NCBI RefSeq assembly: GCF_900107665.1
Contig: NZ_FNQT01000001.1
Coordinates: 970,398 to 1,034,397 of the forward strand
Source: Haloplanus vescus
GTDB taxonomy: Archaea > Halobacteriota > Halobacteria > Halobacteriales > Haloferacaceae
Length of the DNA stretch: 64,000 nt
Direction: 5' to 3'
Shown here: piece by piece, positions 57,899 through 64,000 of the stretch
Numbering within the stretch: the stretch's first letter is position 1
Layout: each line of letters opens with the position of its first letter
The notes under the pieces: model-generated
Seen by the model: only the letters and a program-made list of their open reading frames with translations
What the model was told of the DNA's origin: nothing
Databases searched by the model: none
Program-made: the position numbers and the translations under genes

Positions 57899-59005
57899 TC
57901 AGAAGTCGTCGAGGCGTCGCTGGTCCGGAGCGATGCCCGCGTCGGTGTCCACGCTCTCGCCGCCGAGGAGTCGCGGCAGCGCCGTGTGGGCGAACGTGAT
58001 GCCGAGCGCGAGGACGATTGGCGCGAAAAACAGGCCGTAGAAGCCGAACACGACCGGACCGAAGATGTACGCCAGCATCAGGAGGCCGACGTGGGTTCGC
58101 TCGCCGCTGAGATAGGGCCGGAGGACGATGTCCGGAATCGTGTCGACGACGACGACGGCGACGAACAGGAAGGCGACGAGATAGCCGAGCAGCGAGTAGT
58201 CGCCGCTGATGGCGAGGGGAGCAGCCATCGCCGCGGTAATTGGGAGGTAGACGATTTTCATCCCGACGACGGGGACGAGGCTCGCGACGCCGGTCAGGAC
58301 GCCCGCGAGGGCGGGGTACGGGACTTCGACGGCCGCGGGCACGAGGGCGTTGTATCCTTTGAACGCGCCGACGCCGATGAGTGCGATGGCGATGACGTTC
58401 AGGAGGTTGCCGAAGAGGATGGCTTCGAGTTCGTCGTCCGCGGCCTCCAGATACTCGCGGACGACGGCGTCATCGTCGAAGCGGAGGAGCCAGTCGTGGA
58501 ACCGCCAGCCGTCGATGAGGAGGTAGTAGGTGACGACGACGACGATGAAGAGGTTGAGGAAGAAGCCCGTGATGGCGCTGGTCAACACCGCCGCGTTCTC
58601 GACGAGGAAATCGAGGATGGCGTCGAACCGCCCGGCGCGATACGCCTCAACGATGCCCTCGAAGGAGAGCTCCGGGAGTTCGTCGACCCCCTGAAGCCAC
58701 GGCACGTTCGTCGCCGCCGTCTCGAGGACGGGATACGTCTCGAGGAAGGTCTGTGTCTCCGTCACCACCAACACGAGCGTGTAACTGAGCAAGAGGAGCA
58801 AGGGGATGGCGAGGAGTGATAACACCGTCACCGCCCGGACGCGAGCCGGGAGCTTGAGGCGTCCGAGCGCCTTGTAGAACCGACGCGTCGAGTAGTAGAG
58901 GAAGATAGCGACGGTGAGGGCGGCGATGAACCGATACGCGATATAGCCAGTGACCAAGGCGACGACCAATCCGAAGAGGGCGACGACCGCACGGCGTTCG
59001 TCCAT
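57899..59005 (-). CDS. AI-2E family transporter
   Basis: 368 residues, about eight spans: LFGLVVALVTGYIAYRFIAA, VLSLLAIPLLLLLSYTLVLV, TGFFLNLFIVVVVTYYLLID, GNLLNVIAIALIGVGAFKGY, LVPVVGMKIVYLPITAAMAA, and VVVVDTIPDIVLRPYLSGER characteristic of the YdiK/AI-2E permease family. Substrate in archaea unknown; some members are Na+/H+ antiporters. Ends close to the kinase, convergent. Confidence 0.92.
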   Translation of the reverse strand: MDERRAVVALFGLVVALVTGYIAYRFIAALTVAIFLYYSTRRFYKALGRLKLPARVRAVTVLSLLAIPLLLLLSYTLVLVVTETQTFLETYPVLETAATNVPWLQGVDELPELSFEGIVEAYRAGRFDAILDFLVENAAVLTSAITGFFLNLFIVVVVTYYLLIDGWRFHDWLLRFDDDAVVREYLEAADDELEAILFGNLLNVIAIALIGVGAFKGYNALVPAAVEVPYPALAGVLTGVASLVPVVGMKIVYLPITAAMAAPLAISGDYSLLGYLVAFLFVAVVVVDTIPDIVLRPYLSGERTHVGLLMLAYIFGPVVFGFYGLFFAPIVLALGITFAHTALPRLLGGESVDTDAGIAPDQRRLDDF

Positions 59006-59092
59006 TGCGGGCGAGTGTGCTCGCGGCAGGGTGAAAAAACCGGGTGTGGAAACGCCAAGCGTGCGACGGTGAGGAGGTGTTACGAAAGGAGG

Positions 59093-59115
59093 GTCCAGGT
59101 GCGAGAATCGAACCC
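59093..59115 (-). repeat. Partial duplicate of the tRNA-His 3' end
   Basis: Twenty-two of 23 bases match 59196-59218, the T-arm plus acceptor 3' strand of tRNA-His. It lies 103 bases downstream of the gene in the tRNA orientation and is not part of a complete tRNA. It looks like the second attachment half-site of an element that once used tRNA-His. The intervening DNA includes the 7-bp inverted repeat GCGAGAC/GTCTCGC. Confidence 0.75.
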
Positions 59116-59195
59116 GATTGCGAGACTCGCTAGCGCTCGTCTCGCGTGGTTCGATTTCGCCTTCCGGCGTTCTTCGTCACTTCGTTCCGCAGAAA

Positions 59196-59268
59196 GTCCG
59201 GGTGCGAGAATCGAACCCGCGTCTCAGCCTCCACAAGGCTGAAGGATAACCACTACCCTAACCCGGAC
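59196..59268 (-). tRNA. tRNA-His (anticodon GTG)
   Basis: 73-nt cloverleaf on the minus strand: 5' GTCCGGGT pairs with 3' ACCCGGAC, anticodon arm CAGCC-TTGTGGA-GGCTG with anticodon GTG, and T-loop TTCGAAT. The 8-bp acceptor includes an encoded G-1 paired with C73, the histidine identity pair, so post-transcriptional G addition is not needed. No intron and no CCA encoded. Supported by the duplicated 3' end nearby. Confidence 0.96.
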
Positions 59269-59277
59269 ACATCCTAC

Positions 59278-59297
59278 GATACTTGGCTGTAAGTCAA
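59278..59297. repeat. Solo end of the MITE-like palindrome beside tRNA-His
   Basis: GATACTTGGCTGTAAGTCAA matches the right end of the elements at 37214 and 52705 (inverted) except for a 2-base gap. It lies immediately upstream of tRNA-His, where its promoter should be. Only one end is visible. Confidence 0.55.
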
Positions 59298-59383
59298 GTA
59301 GGTTACGACTCAGAGTCGGCGTGTGTCGCCGCCCCACGGCGAAGCCGAGGCGCTTTAGTTCGGCCGCAGTCTACACACCACCA

Positions 59384-59839
59384 GTGGCTATCACCGACAA
59401 AGTCTATCTGAAGAACCACCGGCAGATCGTCTCTCAGTTAGACACGTCCATCCCCAAGGGCGCGTTCAAGGGAGCGACGATGGAGGTGCTCTACAGCGGC
59501 GACGGCCTCTCCAAACTCGACGACGCCACCCGCGACCGACTGCTGGATTTCGCGACCGACTTCCTCGACTGTGAGGACCCCGACGACCTCTACACCGGCT
59601 ACCCCGAACGGCAGTTCATCCGCTATCTCTTGGAACTGCGGGCGGAGGGCCTCGGCCCGGACGCCATCGTCGACGTGATGACCGACGACTACATGCTGTA
59701 CGCCTACCCCGGCGACGTGCTCTCCTTCCTCGACCAGGCGGTGCGACGGCTGGAAGCGGTCGAATCGCTGGCAGCTGTGGAGGGTGACACAGAAATGGAA
59801 CAGCGGGCGGCCGAAGCGCGGCGCGCGCTGTCAGCCTAG
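59384..59839 (+). CDS. Conserved haloarchaeal protein, function unknown
   Basis: 151 residues from GTG at 59384: VAITDKVYLKNHRQIVSQLD, then PKGAFKGATMEVLYSGDGLS and ELRAEGLGPDAIVDVMTDDY, ending in a helix. All-helical and acidic; no catalytic motif. GTG is preferred because protein-like conservation begins there; an in-frame GTG 21 codons upstream gives a basic non-acidic extension atypical of the organism. Overlaps the RHH gene convergently by 9 bases. Confidence 0.78.
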   Translation: MAITDKVYLKNHRQIVSQLDTSIPKGAFKGATMEVLYSGDGLSKLDDATRDRLLDFATDFLDCEDPDDLYTGYPERQFIRYLLELRAEGLGPDAIVDVMTDDYMLYAYPGDVLSFLDQAVRRLEAVESLAAVEGDTEMEQRAAEARRALSA

Positions 59840-60229
59840 GTGATACGGTTCGTCGCGTTCGCCGTCCAAGTCCTCGAGGTGGATGACCTCCTCGTCCTGT
59901 TCGAGCTGCTCGCGGAGCTGGTCGACGTAGCGTTTGTGCTCGTCGAGCTGTTCCCGCAGGTGTTCGGCTTCGAGTTCGAGGCGTTCGTGCTCGCGGACGA
60001 AACTCTTCGGTACTTCGACTGTGGGCGGGAAACTGGGCTCGTCGTCCGACTCCGCGGGGAGTTCGTGTTCGGGGACGACTTCGACTTGGCCGTCGTGGGC
60101 AACGAGCATATCGACGTAGTCACGGAACACCGCCGAGAGCGAGATGTCACGCTCCTCGGCGATTTCGCGCAGCGTCTCGAACGCGTCCTCGTTGACGCGG
60201 AAGGAGACGGTCTTGTTCTTGTTGCCCAT
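59831..60229 (-). CDS. Ribbon-helix-helix DNA-binding protein with coiled coil
   Basis: 132 residues. N-terminal RHH: NKTVSFRVNEDAFETLREIA and EERDISLSAVFRDYVDMLVA. A C-terminal coiled coil (REHERLELEAEHLREQLDEH, KRYVDQLREQLEQDEEVIHL) follows a flexible linker. It probably binds DNA as an RHH dimer with coiled-coil oligomerisation. Start at 60229 (MGNKNKTVSFRV), about 10 codons inside a longer frame. Confidence 0.88.
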   Translation of the reverse strand: MGNKNKTVSFRVNEDAFETLREIAEERDISLSAVFRDYVDMLVAHDGQVEVVPEHELPAESDDEPSFPPTVEVPKSFVREHERLELEAEHLREQLDEHKRYVDQLREQLEQDEEVIHLEDLDGERDEPYHLG

Positions 60230-60288
60230 GGGTGATGGGGAAATGGAACCTCGATTCACTTAACGGTTCGTCAGACGACCGGCCACGA

Positions 60289-60900
60289 CTACTCGGCGGG
60301 GGCGTCGAGCGTCGTGTCGGCGTCTAACTCGTCCGTTTCGTCGAGGCCTTCGAGCGCCGAGAGTGCCGTCTGTCGGTAGTCGTCGACCGACAGGTCGTAC
60401 TCCTCGCGGGCCATGCGGGCGTACTCGTTGCCCTCGTCCTCGAAGGCGGTGACGCGTTCGAGGGTTCGCTGGGCCGTCTCGACCACCCAGCGGTCGCGGG
60501 TAGCGGCGTCGACGGCCGTGATGGACTCGGGGCGGACCGAGACGTTGACCGAGCCGTCATCAGTTTCGTAGGTTCGGGGTTTGCCGACGACGGCGACGTA
60601 GGCCGGGGGTTCGAGGTCCCGGAGCGCCGACGCGGCGTCTGGTTGGTACTGCCCGGCGTAGACGAAAAACGTCCCCGTCGGGTCGACGATGCGGCCGCGC
60701 CAGTACTCGTCGCCCTCGCCCACGTCCTCTTTCTCGGTGAGGGTGCCGACGAGGAACACGCGGTTTGCTCGCTCCCCCGTGGGGAGGAGGAGGTAGACGG
60801 GTGCGCGTTCGTCGTCGGACTCTTTGAACGTGTGACTGGCGTCGTTGAACTCGCGGGCGAAGACGCGACGCGCGACTTCGCGGGTGGGTGCCTGGCTCAT
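60289..60900 (-). CDS. rpap3: RPA-associated protein Rpap3
   Basis: 203 residues of the COG3390 family: TREVARRVFAREFNDASHTF, then an OB-like centre RVFLVGTLTEKEDVGEGDEY, RIVDPTGTFFVYAGQYQPDA and a C-terminal helical part. In haloarchaea these proteins accompany RPA and help in DNA repair after damage. Start 60900 follows the rpa3 stop by one base, so the two are cotranscribed. Confidence 0.92.
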   Translation of the reverse strand: MSQAPTREVARRVFAREFNDASHTFKESDDERAPVYLLLPTGERANRVFLVGTLTEKEDVGEGDEYWRGRIVDPTGTFFVYAGQYQPDAASALRDLEPPAYVAVVGKPRTYETDDGSVNVSVRPESITAVDAATRDRWVVETAQRTLERVTAFEDEGNEYARMAREEYDLSVDDYRQTALSALEGLDETDELDADTTLDAPAE

Positions 60901-60901
60901 G

Positions 60902-61831
60902 TTAGATCGACCTCGCTTCGATGAGGGCCGCTTCGGCGTCGACTGGGTCGGAGAGCTGTTCGAACTCGTCGACCAGCACGTACCGGCCGAACTGCGGGCC
61001 GCTCACTCGGTAGTATCGACCGAGCGTCCCCGACTGCATCTCGTCGGCGACGACGGTCGTATCGAGCGCGTCCATCGCCATGTCCTTCGCCTCCTCCAGC
61101 GACATGCCGGTGAGGGCTTCGGTCTGCTCGCGGTCGAAGATGACCTCGTGCACCGACTCGCCGTCGTCGAGGACGGCCTTGATTCGGAGGTCGAACTCGC
61201 CCTCGACGCTCCCGTGTTCGGAACACCGACCGTTCTGGAGGACGCGCGTGCAGTCGTCTTCGGGGCAGCGCTTGATGAGGCCGCTCCCGCTCTGGATGTC
61301 CACCAGCGCGCCTTCGACGGTTTCGGCGTCGTCGCCGACCTCTATCTCCTCGTCGACTTCGGTAATGGTCGTCGTCCGGTTGAGCTTCACCGAGAAGTTG
61401 CCCTGATACTCGTCGGTAACGAGGTTTTCGAGGCGGTACACCGTCCCCTCCTCCAGTTCGGGGAGGTCCGAACTCTCGAACGCGACGAACTTGGTCGTGC
61501 CCGACTCGTCGCCGAGGAGACCCACCTGCGCGACGGAGTCGCTGCGGGCCTCCCAGAGCTCGACGACTTTCGCGGTCACGTCGAGCCACTGCTCGTCCTG
61601 TTCGATTTCGGCGAGGCCGACGGAGGCGTTGCCGCCGCCGCCGAGCGCTTCGCGCTCCAAGCCAGCCTCGTCGAGGTAACTGTTCACGACGCTACGGCGC
61701 GCCTCGTCCACCGGAACCCGGTACTCGTTGACGAGGTTGTCGAGGCGCTCTTCAACCTCGTCGACCGTCAGGTCCAGATGGTCGGAAAACTGCTCGACGA
61801 TATCCTCTGCGTGGGTATCTAAATCTGTCAT
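60902..61831 (-). CDS. rpa3: Replication protein A, RPA3-type single-stranded DNA-binding protein
   Basis: 309 residues. Helical N-terminal part (DIVEQFSDHLDLTVDEVEER), an OB fold with EQDEQWLDVTAKVVELWEAR, a second OB fold, and a zinc-finger OB domain with CPEDDCTRVLQNGRCSEHG (Cys/His ligands). It binds single-stranded DNA in replication and repair. Length ~310 matches the RPA3 class rather than the longer RPA1. TATA-like ATATAAAAAC near 61890 upstream, with an untranslated leader. Confidence 0.93.
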   Translation of the reverse strand: MTDLDTHAEDIVEQFSDHLDLTVDEVEERLDNLVNEYRVPVDEARRSVVNSYLDEAGLEREALGGGGNASVGLAEIEQDEQWLDVTAKVVELWEARSDSVAQVGLLGDESGTTKFVAFESSDLPELEEGTVYRLENLVTDEYQGNFSVKLNRTTTITEVDEEIEVGDDAETVEGALVDIQSGSGLIKRCPEDDCTRVLQNGRCSEHGSVEGEFDLRIKAVLDDGESVHEVIFDREQTEALTGMSLEEAKDMAMDALDTTVVADEMQSGTLGRYYRVSGPQFGRYVLVDEFEQLSDPVDAEAALIEARSI

Positions 61832-62001
61832 GGTCTCAATCGCCTCCGTGTTGTTCTCGTGGGGAGGCACACGACGGTTGGTGCGCAACGATATAAAAAC
61901 TTCCGCGACCGGGGTGGAAGTGAAATCGCGGGCTTGCGGCGGGAACGGGCCCCGAGGCCGCGGGCCGACGAACCTTTGGCCCTGCCGAGCGGAGGGGAGG
62001 T

Positions 62002-62274
62002 ATGGACGACCGACTGGAACAGTTCGTGCGGACGACGTTCCGGACGGCCGGCCGGCGCTACGCCGAGGCGCGGCGCGCGTATCGAACCGGCGAGGCGAGC
62101 GCCGACTTGCCACGGGACGACGAGGGGAAGGTCCGCATCGTCTGTCGCCGCGAGGCCGAGCGTCGCGCTGTCGCTCTCGACGACGCCGGGCGCCCGGAGT
62201 GTTTTGAGGGCGGCCATCCCGACTGCGAGGGCTGTCTCGAAGACGTCCGCGAGGGCGTCGTCGAGACGTGGTAG
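62002..62274 (+). CDS. Small conserved haloarchaeal protein with Cys-rich tail
   Basis: 90 residues, MDDRLEQFVRTTFRTAGRRY, then VRIVCRREAERRAVALDDAG and RPECFEGGHPDCEGCLEDVR. The C-terminal CxxxxxxxCxxC with a preceding Cys and His suggests zinc binding. A strong purine-rich GGAGGGGAGG lies immediately before the ATG. Resembles DUF7091-type proteins (from memory). Function unknown. Confidence 0.8.
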   Translation: MDDRLEQFVRTTFRTAGRRYAEARRAYRTGEASADLPRDDEGKVRIVCRREAERRAVALDDAGRPECFEGGHPDCEGCLEDVREGVVETW

Positions 62275-62311
62275 CCGGGGCGTTTTTGCCCGGGCGTCGC
62301 CCACTCGGCGC

Positions 62312-63319
62312 ATGGACCGACCGCTCGTCGCAGTCGTACTCGCGGGCGGCGTCGGCTCACGTCTCTACCCCGCGAGTCGCCGCCACCGCCCGAAGCAGTT
62401 GCTCTCACTCGGCGGGACCGAGACCTTACTCGAACGCACCGTGGACCGGGTCGACTTCGCCGACGAGGTGGTCGTCTCGACCCGTCCCGACTTCGCCGAC
62501 GCCGTCCGGGACGCCGTGCCCGAGGCGACTGTCCTCGTCGAACCCGCGGGCAAGGACACCGGTCCGGCGCTGGCGTACGCCACCCACTACGCGGCCGACA
62601 CCGTCGACGACCCCGTGGTTCTCGCCCTGCCGAGCGACCACCACGTCGTCGGCGAGTTCGAAGCGGCCGCGCGCCGCGGCGCCCGCGTCGCGAGCGACAC
62701 CGACGCCCTCGTCACCTTCGGCGTCGAACCCACGCGCCCCGACACGGGGTACGGATACATCGAACCCGGAGCGAACCACGGCGACTACGCCGAGGTAACG
62801 ACCTTTCACGAGAAGCCGGACGCCGAGACGGCGAAACGGTACGTCGAGGCGGGCCACTACTGGAACGCTGGCATCTTCGCGTGGACGCCGACGGCATTCC
62901 GGCGCGCGGCGCGGGACACGCCGCTCGGGCCTATGCTCCAGACGCTCGACGCCGGGGACCCAGACGCCGCCTTCGACGCCGTCGACCCCGTGAGCGTCGA
63001 CCACGCGGTGTTCGAACGCGCCGACGACGTGGTGACCGTGCCGCTGGGCGTCGAGTGGGACGACATCGGGACGTGGGACGCCCTCCGACGCCTCCTCCCG
63101 GCTGACGAGGACGGCACGGTCGTCGCGGGCGACGCCGAGGTGACGAGTCTCGACGCACACGACAACGTGGTGGCGGGGGACGGCGTCCACGTGTCGCTGG
63201 TTGGCGTCGACGGACTCGCAGTCGTCGCGTGGGACGACCGGGTGCTGGTGGTCCCGACCGAGGACGCACAGCGAGTGAAAGAGCTGGTGACGGAACTGGA
63301 GCGTCGCGGCGAGGCTTAG
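62312..63319 (+). CDS. Mannose-1-phosphate guanylyltransferase-type nucleotidyltransferase
   Basis: 335 residues. Nucleotidyltransferase: VAVVLAGGVGSRLYPASRRH and RPKQLLSLGGTETLLERTVD (GGxGSRLxP...K), VLVEPAGKDTGPALAYATHY, VLALPSDHHVV and the sugar loop YGYIEPG...FHEKPD, WNAGIFAWT and GVEWDDIGTWDAL. It makes GDP-mannose or a related NDP-sugar for glycans. Substrate is inferred; the EPxxKDTxP pattern favours mannose-1-phosphate. Overlaps tfx stop convergently. Confidence 0.9.
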   Translation: MDRPLVAVVLAGGVGSRLYPASRRHRPKQLLSLGGTETLLERTVDRVDFADEVVVSTRPDFADAVRDAVPEATVLVEPAGKDTGPALAYATHYAADTVDDPVVLALPSDHHVVGEFEAAARRGARVASDTDALVTFGVEPTRPDTGYGYIEPGANHGDYAEVTTFHEKPDAETAKRYVEAGHYWNAGIFAWTPTAFRRAARDTPLGPMLQTLDAGDPDAAFDAVDPVSVDHAVFERADDVVTVPLGVEWDDIGTWDALRRLLPADEDGTVVAGDAEVTSLDAHDNVVAGDGVHVSLVGVDGLAVVAWDDRVLVVPTEDAQRVKELVTELERRGEA

Positions 63320-63801
63320 TCGGCGCCGGCCCGATTCTCTTGGGACTGGCGGACGCGGACGGTGCCGTCGGTGGTCACGCCGACGAGAAGCGGCGCCTGA
63401 ATCTCGCGCCCCTGCACCGCGTCACCGGCCTCGTCGCTGACGAGTTTCATCAGGTCGGGGGCGGTGTGGTTCACCTTGACGCCAGCGGAGTCACAGGCGT
63501 CGTAGACGAGTTTCGGGACGTTGTAGAGGTCGGTGTCCTGGTCGACTTCGACCCGAACCGGCGCCGTCAGCGCTTCGGCGAAGGCGACGGTTTCGCGGGC
63601 TTTCGCCACGTTGTCTCGGGCGCTCGATTCGATGCTCGAAACGTTCGCGCGCGACGTGCCGAGAATGTCGGCGATGGTCGACTGGCGAACGTCTCGCTCG
63701 CGCAGGGCGAGCACTTCGGCCTGCCGACGCGTCAGGACGCTCTTCTCGGGGTCGAAACCGGCGCGTTCGAGCAGTGCCTGCGCGTCCGGGTCGTCTTCCA
63801 T
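63316..63801 (-). CDS. Tfx family DNA-binding protein
   Basis: 161 residues. N-terminal HTH (LTRRQAEVLALRERDVRQST and IADILGTSRANVSSIESSAR) of the Tfx type, then a C-terminal domain with TDLYNVPKLVYDACDSAGVK and LLVGVTTDGTVRVRQSQEN. Tfx proteins are archaeal regulators first linked to methanogen molybdenum formylmethanofuran dehydrogenase; targets in halophiles are unclear. Start at 63801. Confidence 0.9.
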   Translation of the reverse strand: MEDDPDAQALLERAGFDPEKSVLTRRQAEVLALRERDVRQSTIADILGTSRANVSSIESSARDNVAKARETVAFAEALTAPVRVEVDQDTDLYNVPKLVYDACDSAGVKVNHTAPDLMKLVSDEAGDAVQGREIQAPLLVGVTTDGTVRVRQSQENRAGAD

Positions 63802-63871
63802 ACATCGGACTACGCTCCCGCTACCTAAAAACTCCACTTCGTTCGCGTCGAACTGTCCACGTTCGTAGGGG

Positions 63872-64000
63872 CTATCCGCCCCAGAAGTTGTCGCGACTGC
63901 CCAGCTGCTCGGGACGGCCCGAGTCGTCGCTGGAGTCCGACTCGTCTGCCGTCGCGTCCGCGTCTTCGTCCTCACCCTCGCTTTCCTCGTCCTCCATGGG
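63872..64000 (-). CDS. C-terminal part of an acidic protein (continues outside window)
   Basis: Minus-strand frame open to the window edge, ending DESDSSDDSGRPEQLGSRDN and FWGG before a TAG at 63872. Strongly acidic low-complexity tail; family not identifiable. An in-frame ATG at 63997 could be a start of a 41-residue protein, but the tail composition suggests the end of a longer one. Fragment only. Confidence 0.5.
   Translation of the reverse strand, partial: PMEDEESEGEDEDADATADESDSSDDSGRPEQLGSRDNFWGG

Noticed and set aside
59093-59195. Second complete tRNA downstream of tRNA-His
   Set aside because: Only the T-arm and acceptor 3' strand are present; no anticodon or D arm can be built.

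Overview
The window is a single piece of haloarchaeal chromosome. The proteins are strongly acidic, GC content is high with G/C-rich third codon positions, many starts are leaderless with a TATA-like box about 25-30 bases upstream, and the informational genes are archaeal (PAN, TFE, PolB, Rad50-Mre11, RPA, Tfx, an archaeal-type AspRS, GatB). Enzymes for archaeal lipids and CoA are also present (geranylgeranylglyceryl phosphate synthase, pantoate kinase, phosphopantothenate synthetase). I cannot name the genus from the sequence alone. No intergenic gap exceeds about 300 bases, and there is no rRNA, CRISPR array, complete insertion sequence or integrase gene.

Layout. 1-2.3 kb: sufC-sufB for Fe-S assembly, sufB cut by the window edge. 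2.36-6.1 kb: DNA polymerase B, whose 3' end is disturbed. A displaced copy of a polB C-terminus lies at 2357-2500, an AT-rich two-gene cassette lies at 2508-3371, and the last ~490 bases of the in-place gene are also AT-rich. 6.2-7.2 kb: three small genes. 7.2-11.7 kb: a four-gene unit, winged-helix regulator / small helical protein / mre11 / rad50, divergent from pan (11.8-13.0 kb). 13-18.9 kb: small zinc and membrane proteins, purA, a winged-helix gene, a large coiled-coil protein and a CDGSH Fe-S protein. 18.9-22.6 kb: cytochrome oxidase subunit III, two membrane genes and a squalene-synthase-like gene. 22.6-30 kb: LEA14-like surface protein, AbrB-PhoU regulator, NAD-kinase-like protein, CinA-like protein, a lipoprotein, a DUF2110 gene overlapping tfe, and NfeD. 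30-36.5 kb: pyruvate kinase, MetRS, a methyltransferase and the archaeal CoA pair. 36.5-43 kb: LOR-like protein, aspS, an enolase-superfamily remnant, GGGP synthase and topoisomerase I. 43-50.5 kb: a Cys-rich HTH-10 regulator, truncated haemoglobin, gatB, a type IV pilin, an MFS transporter, 3-hydroxyacyl-CoA dehydrogenase and a thioesterase. 50.5-59 kb: Ski2-like helicase, cupin, Tat-exported inorganic pyrophosphatase, site-2 protease with CBS domains, multi-sensor histidine kinase and AI-2E-type permease. 59-64 kb: tRNA-His, an RHH protein, the rpa3-rpap3 operon, a nucleotidyltransferase and Tfx.

How it fits together. Most of the window is housekeeping. Functional groupings visible in it are DNA replication and repair (PolB, Rad50-Mre11, RPA3, TopA), proteasome regulation (PAN), transcription (TFE, Tfx), and translation with indirect Asn-tRNA synthesis (AspRS plus GatB).

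The most unusual signal is a pattern rather than one gene. Three conserved genes (polB, aspS and tRNA-His) each have an extra copy of their own 3' end a short distance downstream, as expected of integrative elements that target gene 3' ends and were later lost or shrunk. The polB case still holds a small foreign cassette. In addition, a small palindromic element with 3-bp TCA direct flanks occurs twice, once inside the aspS 3'-end copy, and half of it lies next to tRNA-His.
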